IMG/VR virus record: IMGVR_UViG_3300037516_000232
Location: 1-29,799 of that record
Origin: a virus
Length of the DNA: 29,799 bases
Reading direction: 5' to 3' (one strand)
The notes beneath the pieces are model-generated. The model was not told the origin of the DNA. It did no database searches and saw nothing but the letters and a program-made list of their open reading frames with translations. The position numbers and the translations under genes are program-made. Positions 1 through 6,302 of the stretch are shown here, one piece after another. The stretch's first letter is position 1. The number at the start of each line of letters is the position of its first letter.

Positions 1-155
1 TAAATTATACGCCCGCCAATTTATCAATTTTGAAGCGCAAACAACCGCCTTATTTCGTCAAATTAGAAAGCGCAATGTCTACGCTTGGAATTGACAATTT
101 AGAAGCGCACGAAGGAAATTTAACTATTACAATACAATTAAAATGCAAAGAATAG
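1..155 (+). CDS. C-terminal part of an unidentified protein (5' end outside window)
   Basis: The frame beginning at base 3 is open from the window edge to TAG at 153-155 and encodes about 50 residues ending in LTITIQLKCKE. The start lies upstream of the window. Its stop lies inside the next gene (ATG at 143), a 13-nt overlap of the kind seen between genes throughout this region, which supports it as coding. A competing open frame from base 2 stops at 92-94 and has no such link. I do not recognise a family. Confidence 0.5.
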   Translation, partial: NYTPANLSILKRKQPPYFVKLESAMSTLGIDNLEAHEGNLTITIQLKCKE

Positions 156-463
156 AAAAGCTAATTGACGCCGAAATACCTTTCGCGGTTATGAATTACA
201 AAAAGACGCCCGCAGGGTTGCCCCGAAATGCGTTTGAATTGGTAGTAATAAACCCTGAAAATGGCGAAATGAATATTTTACCGCTCGACCCGTTAGATAT
301 TAAATTACTAAAAAGCAGAAAACATCAAAGGCAAATCGTAATAAAAAACAAAAATGCAGACGGTCAGGTTTATGAATTTATGAATTTTAAACAGGTTTAC
401 GACGACGCAATTAAAGAATTTGAAAAATTAATGGACGAATATAGCAAAGCACAATTAAATTAA
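143..463 (+). CDS. Hypothetical protein, 106 aa
   Basis: A 106-residue soluble protein, slightly basic, with a mixed alpha/beta-looking N-terminal two thirds and a C-terminal acidic helix (about residues 84-104). No signal peptide, membrane segment or recognised motif is visible. It starts inside the end of the preceding gene and is followed after 4 nt by a 30-residue membrane peptide, so it belongs to the closely packed run of small phage genes that leads to the packaging genes. Function is unknown; the position suggests an accessory early or middle gene. Confidence 0.65.
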   Translation: MQRIEKLIDAEIPFAVMNYKKTPAGLPRNAFELVVINPENGEMNILPLDPLDIKLLKSRKHQRQIVIKNKNADGQVYEFMNFKQVYDDAIKEFEKLMDEYSKAQLN

Positions 464-467
464 AATT

Positions 468-560
468 ATGAAATATATTTTAGTTTTATTAGCATACGAA
501 TTTATGCGGTCGAAAATGATTTGGCTATGGTATTATTTAATCAAAAAAGGGGAACAATGA
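468..560 (+). CDS. Membrane micro-protein, 30 aa
   Basis: ATG at 468 opens a 30-codon frame ending in TGA at 558-560. The peptide has a hydrophobic N-terminal half, an Arg/Lys patch (RSK) and a second aromatic stretch (IWLWYYLI) before a basic tail, so it could insert in the inner membrane. The ATG follows the previous stop by 4 nt and its own stop overlaps the next ATG as ATGA, a translational-coupling arrangement repeated at several neighbouring junctions. The short length means chance cannot be excluded. Confidence 0.5.
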   Translation: MKYILVLLAYEFMRSKMIWLWYYLIKKGEQ

Positions 561-730
561 AAATCACAATTGAAAGTTACGGACAAAAGCATACTACTGA
601 ATACGAAAACGACGATTGCACGTTGGACGAATATATTAATTCTTTTTTTAATTTGCTAATTGCAAACGGATTTAATAAAGAATCACTTTTGCAAGGCTTC
701 AAAGATTACATTCAAGACATCGAGCAATGA
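557..730 (+). CDS. Hypothetical acidic protein, 57 aa
   Basis: The frame is open further upstream, with an ATG at 521, but I choose the ATG at 557. It overlaps the stop of the 30-codon gene as ATGA and gives a compact 57-residue acidic protein beginning MKITIESYGQKHTTEY. The C-terminal part (LLQGFKDYIQDIEQ) is an amphipathic helix. Its own stop again overlaps the next ATG (727-730). No known domain is recognised. Confidence 0.6.
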   Translation: MKITIESYGQKHTTEYENDDCTLDEYINSFFNLLIANGFNKESLLQGFKDYIQDIEQ

Positions 731-960
731 TACACCCAAAACACAAATTTAACAACGGAAACGGCGCTACTCTTTGTAATAATTGTAGTAAGGTAATAAA
801 CAAAGGATTTACCGACGCATTATACTGTAATGAATTATGCGAATCAAAACACAATTTAAAATTAAATTTTACCGACAAAGAATATCGACAACAAATTGAC
901 GAACAATTTAAACAGATAAAAGAGCGAGCAAATAATTACATGAAACTAAAAAAGAAATGA
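727..960 (+). CDS. Putative zinc-knuckle small protein, 77 aa
   Basis: The protein carries two cysteine pairs, C17-x2-C20 and C34-x3-C38, about 13 residues apart. This spacing fits a Cys4 zinc-binding knuckle (MYM/FCS-like treble-clef types have similar patterns). The C-terminal half is a charged helix rich in Lys and Gln. The gene starts in an ATGA overlap with its predecessor and ends in another with the next gene, so translation is probably coupled. Nucleic-acid or protein binding is an inference from the knuckle alone. Confidence 0.6.
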   Translation: MIHPKHKFNNGNGATLCNNCSKVINKGFTDALYCNELCESKHNLKLNFTDKEYRQQIDEQFKQIKERANNYMKLKKK

Positions 961-1055
961 AAAAAGAAGATTTAATAATTAGAATTTGCGAAATTGGAAT
1001 AATAGTAATAACTATTATATTATTAACAATGTCAATTTACGAAGTAATAAAATGA
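957..1055 (+). CDS. Single-pass membrane peptide, 32 aa
   Basis: ATG at 957 (ATGA overlap with the previous stop) opens 32 codons ending in TGA at 1053-1055, which overlaps the next ATG at 1052. After a charged start (MKKED) residues 7-29 are almost all Ile, Leu, Val, Thr or small, a convincing transmembrane helix with a short C-terminal tail. It is the second membrane peptide in this gene run. The role is unknown; membrane micro-proteins in phage accessory regions are sometimes superinfection-exclusion or signalling peptides. Confidence 0.5.
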   Translation: MKKEDLIIRICEIGIIVITIILLTMSIYEVIK

Positions 1056-1192
1056 AACAAAAAATAATAGACAAATTAAACCAAGGTCAAGAAATTGACG
1101 TTTCTTTGTACACGTGGGAAACAATACCGCAAAGCCTGAAACGCTTTTGGCTAAATTATTATAAAAATAAATATTATGAAGACATCAATTGA
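1052..1192 (+). CDS. Hypothetical basic protein, 46 aa
   Basis: The frame is open upstream to a TTG at 986, but the ATG at 1052 overlaps the preceding TGA as ATGA and gives a 46-residue product starting MKQKIIDKLNQGQEID. It is basic and aromatic towards the C terminus (RFWLNYYKNKYYEDIN). It ends 17 nt inside the following gene. No family is recognised. Confidence 0.5.
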   Translation: MKQKIIDKLNQGQEIDVSLYTWETIPQSLKRFWLNYYKNKYYEDIN

Positions 1193-1406
1193 AATGCTAA
1201 TTGACGAATTAGCAAAAAACATTGTCCCAACAGCGGAAGCCGACGAAACCGATTTGGAACGAAACGGGGCGTTTCATATTGCTATAAATTACGCCCGAAC
1301 GTTCCAACAGCGGGAAAAGGATTTAATATTGTCGTCGTTTGATAGTCAGTTTAAAGGAACGGCAAACGAATTTTACGACGCTTGTTTCACAAATAACAAT
1401 TTATAA
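1176..1406 (+). CDS. Hypothetical protein, 76 aa
   Basis: A 76-residue acidic, mostly helical protein overlapping the end of its predecessor by 17 nt and ending 2 nt before the next ATG. It has no cysteine cluster or membrane segment. The pattern of two helices separated by a short linker is typical of small phage accessory proteins, but I cannot name a family. Confidence 0.6.
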   Translation: MKTSIEMLIDELAKNIVPTAEADETDLERNGAFHIAINYARTFQQREKDLILSSFDSQFKGTANEFYDACFTNNNL

Positions 1407-1408
1407 TC

Positions 1409-1594
1409 ATGACACCGAAACAAAAAGCAAATGAATTATACGAAAAAATTTGTTTTACTTTGCCAAATGATTTATACGGCAAACTTTCAGGCATTACAGC
1501 AATGGAATTGGCGCAAATAGTAGTCAACGAATTAATAAAAGAAACGGGGTCAAAGTATTGGTACGAAGTTAAAAAGGAAATAATAAACTTATAA
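1409..1594 (+). CDS. Hypothetical small helical phage protein, 61 aa
   Basis: A 61-residue protein beginning MTPKQKANELYEKI, with a central Ala/Ile-rich helix and a C-terminal YWYEVKKEI segment. Small proteins of this shape (T/S-P-K-x-K-A-x-E-L start, then a second helix ending near W/YY..V) recur in Bacteroidetes phages and prophages as genes of unknown function. The stop overlaps the next ATG by one base (TAATG at 1594). Confidence 0.65.
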   Translation: MTPKQKANELYEKICFTLPNDLYGKLSGITAMELAQIVVNELIKETGSKYWYEVKKEIINL

Positions 1595-1776
1595 TGAAAC
1601 AAAAACAACCCGACCCGATAATCGAAACAATTTTCGAAACCGAAAAACGTTTGAAACGAAAAGCAAACGTAATCTTAAAAGAAGCAAAGGAAACAGAAGC
1701 CGTTAAATTAAAAAACGGTTTCCATTGGGTAATTATCGACAGAAAAACAACAGTATTACGCAAAACAAAAAAATAA
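1594..1776 (+). CDS. Hypothetical basic protein, 60 aa
   Basis: A 60-residue lysine-rich protein that starts on the last base of the previous stop codon (TAATG) and ends in the same way on the next gene (1776). A long basic helix (about residues 12-36) is followed by a short beta-like segment (FHWVIIDRKTTVL). Nucleic-acid binding is possible from charge alone but is not shown. Confidence 0.55.
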   Translation: MKQKQPDPIIETIFETEKRLKRKANVILKEAKETEAVKLKNGFHWVIIDRKTTVLRKTKK

Positions 1777-1913
1777 TGAAATACACAAAAGAACAAGCTA
1801 AAAAACTAAAAACCAAAGGCATGGACGGTTTTACAAAATACAATCGACCATTACCCGACGTTAAAATTGTAGACGGTTTTTATATAATTGAATCGAAAAT
1901 AAATCCTAATTAG
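1776..1913 (+). CDS. Hypothetical basic protein, 45 aa
   Basis: The open frame reaches back to an ATG at 1725, but that start would overlap the previous gene by 52 nt. The ATG at 1776 sits on the preceding TAA as TAATG, like its neighbours, and gives 45 residues starting MKYTKEQAKKLKTKG. It is the last of the micro-gene chain; the next gene has its own promoter. Confidence 0.5.
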   Translation: MKYTKEQAKKLKTKGMDGFTKYNRPLPDVKIVDGFYIIESKINPN

Positions 1914-1922
1914 TTAACTTTG
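1888..1922 (+). promoter_or_regulatory. Bacteroidetes-type promoter, probably leaderless, for the PLD-like gene
   Basis: TAACTTTG at 1915-1922 matches the Bacteroidetes -7 box TAnnTTTG. The nearest upstream TTG is at 1888-1890, a longer gap (24 nt) than the usual 19-21. Only four bases separate the box from the ATG at 1927. Since transcription normally starts about 4-6 nt after this box, the mRNA would begin at or next to the start codon. Confidence 0.5.
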
Positions 1923-1926
1923 TACA

Positions 1927-2658
1927 ATGGAAAATTTTAATTTAGATTTTAATTTTGATTTTGCTTCGTTTTCAAATATTGAAATTGATTTAAACGTAGA
2001 GTTTGAAACAAAATATATTAAACCGCCACAAACTAAAAAATTAACTTATAAAAAACTAAAGTATTCCAAAGCCGAAAAGTTAGCAAAAGACTTAAATTTT
2101 AAGGAATTAGACAGGGCTTTTGTAATTATTAACGGGTCGTTTATTTTTGGCGATTTTATAGAAGCGTTTATCGTAGAAAATCAAATAAATGTATTAGAAA
2201 TGACAATTTCGACGTTGTCGTATTCAAAAGACAATATCGACAGTTTAAAAAACTTATTTGACGCCGACTATATACAAAAATTAAATATTATCGTTTCAGA
2301 TTATTTTTTCAGTCACGAAAAAAATAAATTGATAAAATATACATACGAACAATTTGAAAACAATAATTTCCAATTGGCCACAGCGGGGACGCATTGCAAA
2401 ATTTGTCAATTCAAAACAGAAGGGAACAAATATATAGTAATTCACGGGTCGGTAAATTTAAGGAGTTCGGGAAATATTGAACAATTTGTCATCGAAGACA
2501 ACAAAGAATTATACGAATTTAATCAGGAATACCAAAACAGAATAATAGAAAAGTACAAAACAATAAACAAAACAATTAGAAGCAAAGACTTATGGCATCA
2601 GGTAACAGCGGGGGCGCAAGTTCCACAGGAAAAACAAACGCAAGTAAAAGAACATTAA
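1927..2658 (+). CDS. Phospholipase D-like (HKD-motif) protein
   Basis: A 243-residue protein. Residues 63-185 read as one PLD-type half-domain: a beta strand (FVIING), a region ending LNIIVSDYFF, then H156-C-K158 followed by a strand and H-G-S175-V-N177-L-R-S-S-G-N-I-E-Q. That is close to the H-x-K ... G-S-x-N ... sNprIEQ pattern of PLD-like nucleases found beside terminases in some phages. The usual HKD aspartate is not obvious. PLD enzymes act as dimers of such halves or with two halves in one chain; here only one is present. The C-terminal 40 residues are polar and probably flexible. The gene has its own promoter and precedes the packaging genes, which suggests a DNA-related role at packaging or a nuclease; catalytic activity is inferred. 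Confidence 0.55.
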   Translation: MENFNLDFNFDFASFSNIEIDLNVEFETKYIKPPQTKKLTYKKLKYSKAEKLAKDLNFKELDRAFVIINGSFIFGDFIEAFIVENQINVLEMTISTLSYSKDNIDSLKNLFDADYIQKLNIIVSDYFFSHEKNKLIKYTYEQFENNNFQLATAGTHCKICQFKTEGNKYIVIHGSVNLRSSGNIEQFVIEDNKELYEFNQEYQNRIIEKYKTINKTIRSKDLWHQVTAGAQVPQEKQTQVKEH

Positions 2659-2708
2659 AACAAAGGACTTTATCGGAAAAATACGACGGTAATTCAACAC
2701 CGTTTTAA
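2592..2708 (+). CDS. Candidate nested micro-gene, 38 aa
   Basis: ATG at 2592 lies inside the end of the PLD-like gene in another frame and opens 38 codons to TAA at 2706-2708, 50 nt beyond the end of the host gene. The peptide is Gly/Ser/Thr/Lys-rich at the N terminus (MASGNSGGASSTGKTNASK) and basic afterwards, unlike a random shadow frame, and it fills most of the gap before the small terminase. No domain is recognised. Confidence 0.4.
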   Translation: MASGNSGGASSTGKTNASKRTLKQRTLSEKYDGNSTPF

Positions 2709-2749
2709 AAATATTTAAACAGTAAGAAAAACGGTAAAAAAACGGAATT

Positions 2750-3127
2750 ATGGAAAAAAAAAGTTTCCCAAATAAGTCGACGCAATTTTCAAAAGAAAAC
2801 CAACCTTTAAAAAACGGTCGACCACTTGGAACGTTAAACAGTAAAACAATTTTAAACAGGTTTTTGAATATTACAAAAAAAATGCAAAACCCGTTAAATA
2901 ATATTGACGAAACGTTAACAATTGGCGAATTAATACATTTAAAACAAGTTGCCAACGCGTTAGACGGCGACCTTTCGGCATATAAAGAAATTATCGACCG
3001 TTTAGAAGGTAAAACTATAAACGTTCAGGAAATCAAACAGGAAATCACACAAAAGACGTTGCGCGTTGGTTATGGAGACGCGGACGACGACGAAACGGAC
3101 GACGATAACAGCGAATGGATAAGATAA
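2750..3127 (+). CDS. Terminase small subunit (DUF5681-like)
   Basis: A 125-residue protein directly before, and overlapping by 13 nt, the large terminase. The N terminus has the FSKENQPLKNGRPLGTLNSK segment typical of DUF5681-type phage proteins (F..GN.. ..GRPKG..N). A helical core and then YKEIIDRLEGKT, close to the DR.EGK motif of many small terminases, follow. The C terminus is very acidic (DADDDETDDDNSE), a region that could contact the large subunit. Its role would be to recognise phage DNA and bring it to the motor for packaging. Confidence 0.7.
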   Translation: MEKKSFPNKSTQFSKENQPLKNGRPLGTLNSKTILNRFLNITKKMQNPLNNIDETLTIGELIHLKQVANALDGDLSAYKEIIDRLEGKTINVQEIKQEITQKTLRVGYGDADDDETDDDNSEWIR

Positions 3128-4578
3128 ATTTCAATCCTAAATTATTCAATAACTTATATTGGCATTTATTAAAATATTTTAATGATGCCAATTTCCGTTT
3201 TATATGGGTTTACGGCGGTTCGTCAAGTTCCAAAACTTATTCGGTCGTACAATTACAAATCGTCCTTATGTTATCAGGCGAGGGCGAAAATACTTTAATT
3301 TTAAGGAAATACGCGTCGGATATTCGCGACAGTATATTTGCCGACTTCAAAGGCATAATTTCCGAATGGGGTTTAAATGATTTATTTGTAATACAACAAA
3401 ACTATATTATTTGCGTCCCGACGGGTTCGTTTGTTCGTTTTCGTGGTTTGGACGACAGCGAAAAGGTCAAAGGTATTTCCCAATTTAAGCGGGTCGTAAT
3501 GGAAGAAATTTCACAGTTTGACGAATTGGATTTTAAGCAAATTAAAAAGCGTTTAAGGGGTCGCGTCGGTCAACAAATAATCGGAATATTTAACCCAATT
3601 AGCGAACAACATTGGATTAAAGAAAACATTTTCGACAGGGAAATATTAACGGACATCGAAAGCAATATTTGTCAAACGCAAATAAACGACGCGGGAGACA
3701 CGGTAATTTTGAAAACGAACTATTTAGATAATAAATATATTGTCGGCGAATGGGACGACGAAAACAACCAAATCGGGGGGTTTGTCGATACGCACGTAAT
3801 AAATGATTTTGAAAAGGACAAAATACAAGATTTCAACTATTACCAAATTTATGGTTTGGGTAATTGGGGGAAACTTCGAACAGGGGGCGAGTTTTGGAAG
3901 GACTTTCAAACCGACAAACACGTCACGACAAAAGGTTGGGACGAAAATTTACCAATTCATTTAACATGGGACGAAAACGTTAACCCGCATATAACTTGTT
4001 TAGTTTGGCAAATTAACGGCAAGGTCGCAACGCAAATAGACGAAATTTGTTTGCCCGACCCGCGTAATAGAGTTTTGGACGCCTGTAACGAATTTAAACA
4101 GCGTTACCCCGTCGGAAGGGTTAAAGGTTTGTTTTTATACGGCGACAGAACGAGTATAAAAGAGGACACAAAGTTGGCAAAAGGCGAAAACTTTTACACC
4201 AAAATAAACCAAAATTTAGCGGAATATTTACCGCGTTTACGTATGCAAAGCGTTAACCCAAGCGTCGCACAGTCAGGGGGTTTCATAAACGAAATTTATC
4301 GCAATTGTTTTGAAGAAATAACTATCTTTGTAAATGATAAATGTAAAAAAAGTCTTTTCGATTATCAGTATGCGTTAGAAGACAGCGACGGAACGATTAA
4401 AAAGTCAAAGAAAACGAATCCAATGACAAAGGTAAGTTATGAGGAGTTCGGGCATTGTAGCGATGCAAAACGTTATTTTATAACGGTAGCGTTTGCAACT
4501 GAATATCAAAACTATTTAAGGGGTGGGCGAAAGTCTACAATTTCAATAGGCAGGAATAGGACAAAATCAGGTTATTAA
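3115..4578 (+). CDS. Terminase large subunit
   Basis: A 487-residue DNA-packaging motor of normal length. The ATPase half has the Walker A variant GGSSSSKT (residues 34-41) and a Walker B/catalytic acid segment RVVMEEISQF (about 126-135). The C-terminal RNase H-like nuclease half has plausible metal ligands D286 (LTWDENVNPH), D344 (LYGDRTS) and D450 (FGHCSDAKRY). The Walker A with four serines and the GHCSDA ending place it among terminases (terminase_3 / phage_term_2 type) of Bacteroidetes and Firmicutes phages. It overlaps the small subunit and is followed by connector and portal genes, as expected. It translocates DNA into the prohead and cuts it at the end of packaging. Confidence 0.93.
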   Translation: MDKINFNPKLFNNLYWHLLKYFNDANFRFIWVYGGSSSSKTYSVVQLQIVLMLSGEGENTLILRKYASDIRDSIFADFKGIISEWGLNDLFVIQQNYIICVPTGSFVRFRGLDDSEKVKGISQFKRVVMEEISQFDELDFKQIKKRLRGRVGQQIIGIFNPISEQHWIKENIFDREILTDIESNICQTQINDAGDTVILKTNYLDNKYIVGEWDDENNQIGGFVDTHVINDFEKDKIQDFNYYQIYGLGNWGKLRTGGEFWKDFQTDKHVTTKGWDENLPIHLTWDENVNPHITCLVWQINGKVATQIDEICLPDPRNRVLDACNEFKQRYPVGRVKGLFLYGDRTSIKEDTKLAKGENFYTKINQNLAEYLPRLRMQSVNPSVAQSGGFINEIYRNCFEEITIFVNDKCKKSLFDYQYALEDSDGTIKKSKKTNPMTKVSYEEFGHCSDAKRYFITVAFATEYQNYLRGGRKSTISIGRNRTKSGY

Positions 4579-4590
4579 AATAAAAAATTT

Positions 4591-5001
4591 ATGGCTTACT
4601 TAAATTCAAGTGACTATTTATTGCAAATTCAGGACGTTAATTTGCAACAAATTATTAATTCAAACGTCGCAATCAGGGAAAACGCGGACTTATTGGCAAT
4701 TTCCGAAGCGCGTTCGTATTTAATACAAAAATACGATTTTGACGCGGAATTATTAAAAACAGGGACAGCACGCGACCCGCAATTATTGGCGTACATTATC
4801 GATATTTCATTATACCATTTGCACAGTCGAATTGCACCGCGCAACGTTCCCGAATTAAGAATAACGCGTTATGAAAATGCAATCGCTTTTTTAAAAATGT
4901 GCGCATTTGGCGACGTTACGCCGAAGTTGACGCCAATATCGCCCGCACAGGGAAACCGCATAAGATACGGCGGAAACAGTAAAAATATAAACCAATATTA
5001 A
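4591..5001 (+). CDS. Head-tail connector, Mu Gp36-like (DUF1320)
   Basis: A 136-residue protein with the features of the DUF1320/Gp36 family: an N-terminal YL...DY segment, a helix SEARSYLIQKYDF, then LLAYIIDISLYHLHSRIAPR and a short C-terminal helix AIAFLKMCAFGDV before a disordered tail. Family members are small helical adaptor proteins of the Mu-like head module. It sits between terminase and portal, 2 nt before the portal start. Its likely role is at the head-tail junction. Confidence 0.75.
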   Translation: MAYLNSSDYLLQIQDVNLQQIINSNVAIRENADLLAISEARSYLIQKYDFDAELLKTGTARDPQLLAYIIDISLYHLHSRIAPRNVPELRITRYENAIAFLKMCAFGDVTPKLTPISPAQGNRIRYGGNSKNINQY

Positions 5002-5003
5002 AA

Positions 5004-6302
5004 ATGGGTATAATTGACAAATCAATAAAAGGGGTTAAAAGTCTTTTTAATTACACGCAAATTTTAACACCGCAGGAAACCAACCCGAAAAATTTAGGGT
5101 CAAAAGTTATGCCGTTGCAGTTACAACGTATTAAACAAGATACATTGACATGGCGCGAGGGTATCGAAGAAGCCGAACGCGCATACGTTCCGTTTAGGGT
5201 AAAAATGCAGGAAACTTTTGTCGATACAATTTTAAACGGTCACGTTTCGGCTTGCATCGAGCGAAGAAAAGATTTGACTTTGTTACGCGATTGGCAAATA
5301 ACAAACCCCGACGGTTCAATAAATGAGTCCGTCGAATTGCTTTTGAATTCCGCATGGTTTAATAAATTTATGTCGTTTTCGTTAGATACGATATTTTTCG
5401 GTTATACGTTGGTAAGTTTAGGCGACATCAAAGACGGAAAATTTGACGACATCGAAGTTATTAAACGTTGGAACGTTTCGCCCGACCGCAAGGTCGTTTC
5501 GTCAGTTCCTTACGATACCAACGGCGTAAGTTTTGAAGCCGAAGAGTTCAAAAATTGGCATATTTATATAAAAACCGTTAACGACATAGGTTCGTCAAAA
5601 TGCGGGTTTGGTTTGCTTTATTCCGTTGCATTGTACGAAATATTTTTGCGTAATCTATTGGGCTATAACGGCGACTTTGTCGAATTATACTCACAGCCTT
5701 ACAGGATTGGAAAAACAAACAAAACGCAAGGCGTTGAACGCGACACGTTCGAAGACGCCGTCGCAAATATGGGGTCGGCAGGTTATGCGATTTTGGACGC
5801 AATGGACGATACAATCGAATTTTTAGAAAGTAGCATCGGCGGTTCAGGTTACAAAGGTTATGCCGATTTGGAGCAACGCATCGAAAAGAAAATTTCGAAA
5901 TTGATTTTAGGACACGCCGACGGAATCGATAGCGTAGCGGGAAGGATTGGCGCAAGTCAAGGAAAAGACAGCCCAACAGCCAAAGCGTTAGAAGACAAAA
6001 AAACAAAAGACGGCGTATTTTTAACAGACGTTATTAATTGCGAACTATTACCGAGACTTCGAAATTTAGGTTTTCCAATTCCCGAAGACGCAAAATTTGA
6101 ATTTAAAAACGACACCGAGCAAAACGAAAATAACGAAAATATTGTCGCAATGGCGGTCGAAATTAAAAAGGCAGGTTTGCAAATGGACAAAGACTATTTT
6201 GAAGAACAAACAGGAATAAAACTATTTGATTTGCCCGCCGTTGCGTCAAGCCCAAGCCCAAGCCAAAGCGTTAAAAATAGACTCGAAAATTTATATAAAT
6301 AA
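5004..6302 (+). CDS. Portal protein, Mu Gp29-like (DUF935)
   Basis: A 432-residue protein in the portal position, of typical DUF935 length. Recognisable segments are RIKQDTLTWREGIEEAERAY near residue 41, a D-T-I-L-N-G-H-V-S-A-C-I-E-R-R motif where DUF935 proteins have the conserved D..v.s.v..R, and KKISKLILGHADGIDSVAGRIGASQG. The last matches the family's conserved isKliLGqt.t....g..gs.a region. The C terminus is Pro/Ser-rich. Twelve copies would form the ring at one capsid vertex through which DNA passes. It ends one base before the gpF-type gene. Confidence 0.88.
   Translation: MGIIDKSIKGVKSLFNYTQILTPQETNPKNLGSKVMPLQLQRIKQDTLTWREGIEEAERAYVPFRVKMQETFVDTILNGHVSACIERRKDLTLLRDWQITNPDGSINESVELLLNSAWFNKFMSFSLDTIFFGYTLVSLGDIKDGKFDDIEVIKRWNVSPDRKVVSSVPYDTNGVSFEAEEFKNWHIYIKTVNDIGSSKCGFGLLYSVALYEIFLRNLLGYNGDFVELYSQPYRIGKTNKTQGVERDTFEDAVANMGSAGYAILDAMDDTIEFLESSIGGSGYKGYADLEQRIEKKISKLILGHADGIDSVAGRIGASQGKDSPTAKALEDKKTKDGVFLTDVINCELLPRLRNLGFPIPEDAKFEFKNDTEQNENNENIVAMAVEIKKAGLQMDKDYFEEQTGIKLFDLPAVASSPSPSQSVKNRLENLYK

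Noticed and set aside
1387-1608. Minus-strand open frames here and throughout the window, several over 90 codons (for example 12564-13100 and 15903-16412)
   Set aside because: They lie fully opposite well-supported + strand genes, have low-complexity or hydrophobic compositions typical of antisense frames, and lack promoters or known domains.
4323-4330. TATCTTTG promoter-like box inside the terminase gene (also at 8645, 16091 and TACCTTTG near 20490)
   Set aside because: These are eight-base matches inside coding sequence with no gene starting soon after and no -33 element; expected by chance in AT-rich DNA.
5608-5826. Plus-strand open frame of 72 codons inside the portal gene
   Set aside because: It is an out-of-frame shadow inside the conserved portal coding region, with no domain and no upstream signal. 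The frames at 23854 and 26150 inside fibre and endolysin genes are rejected for the same reason.
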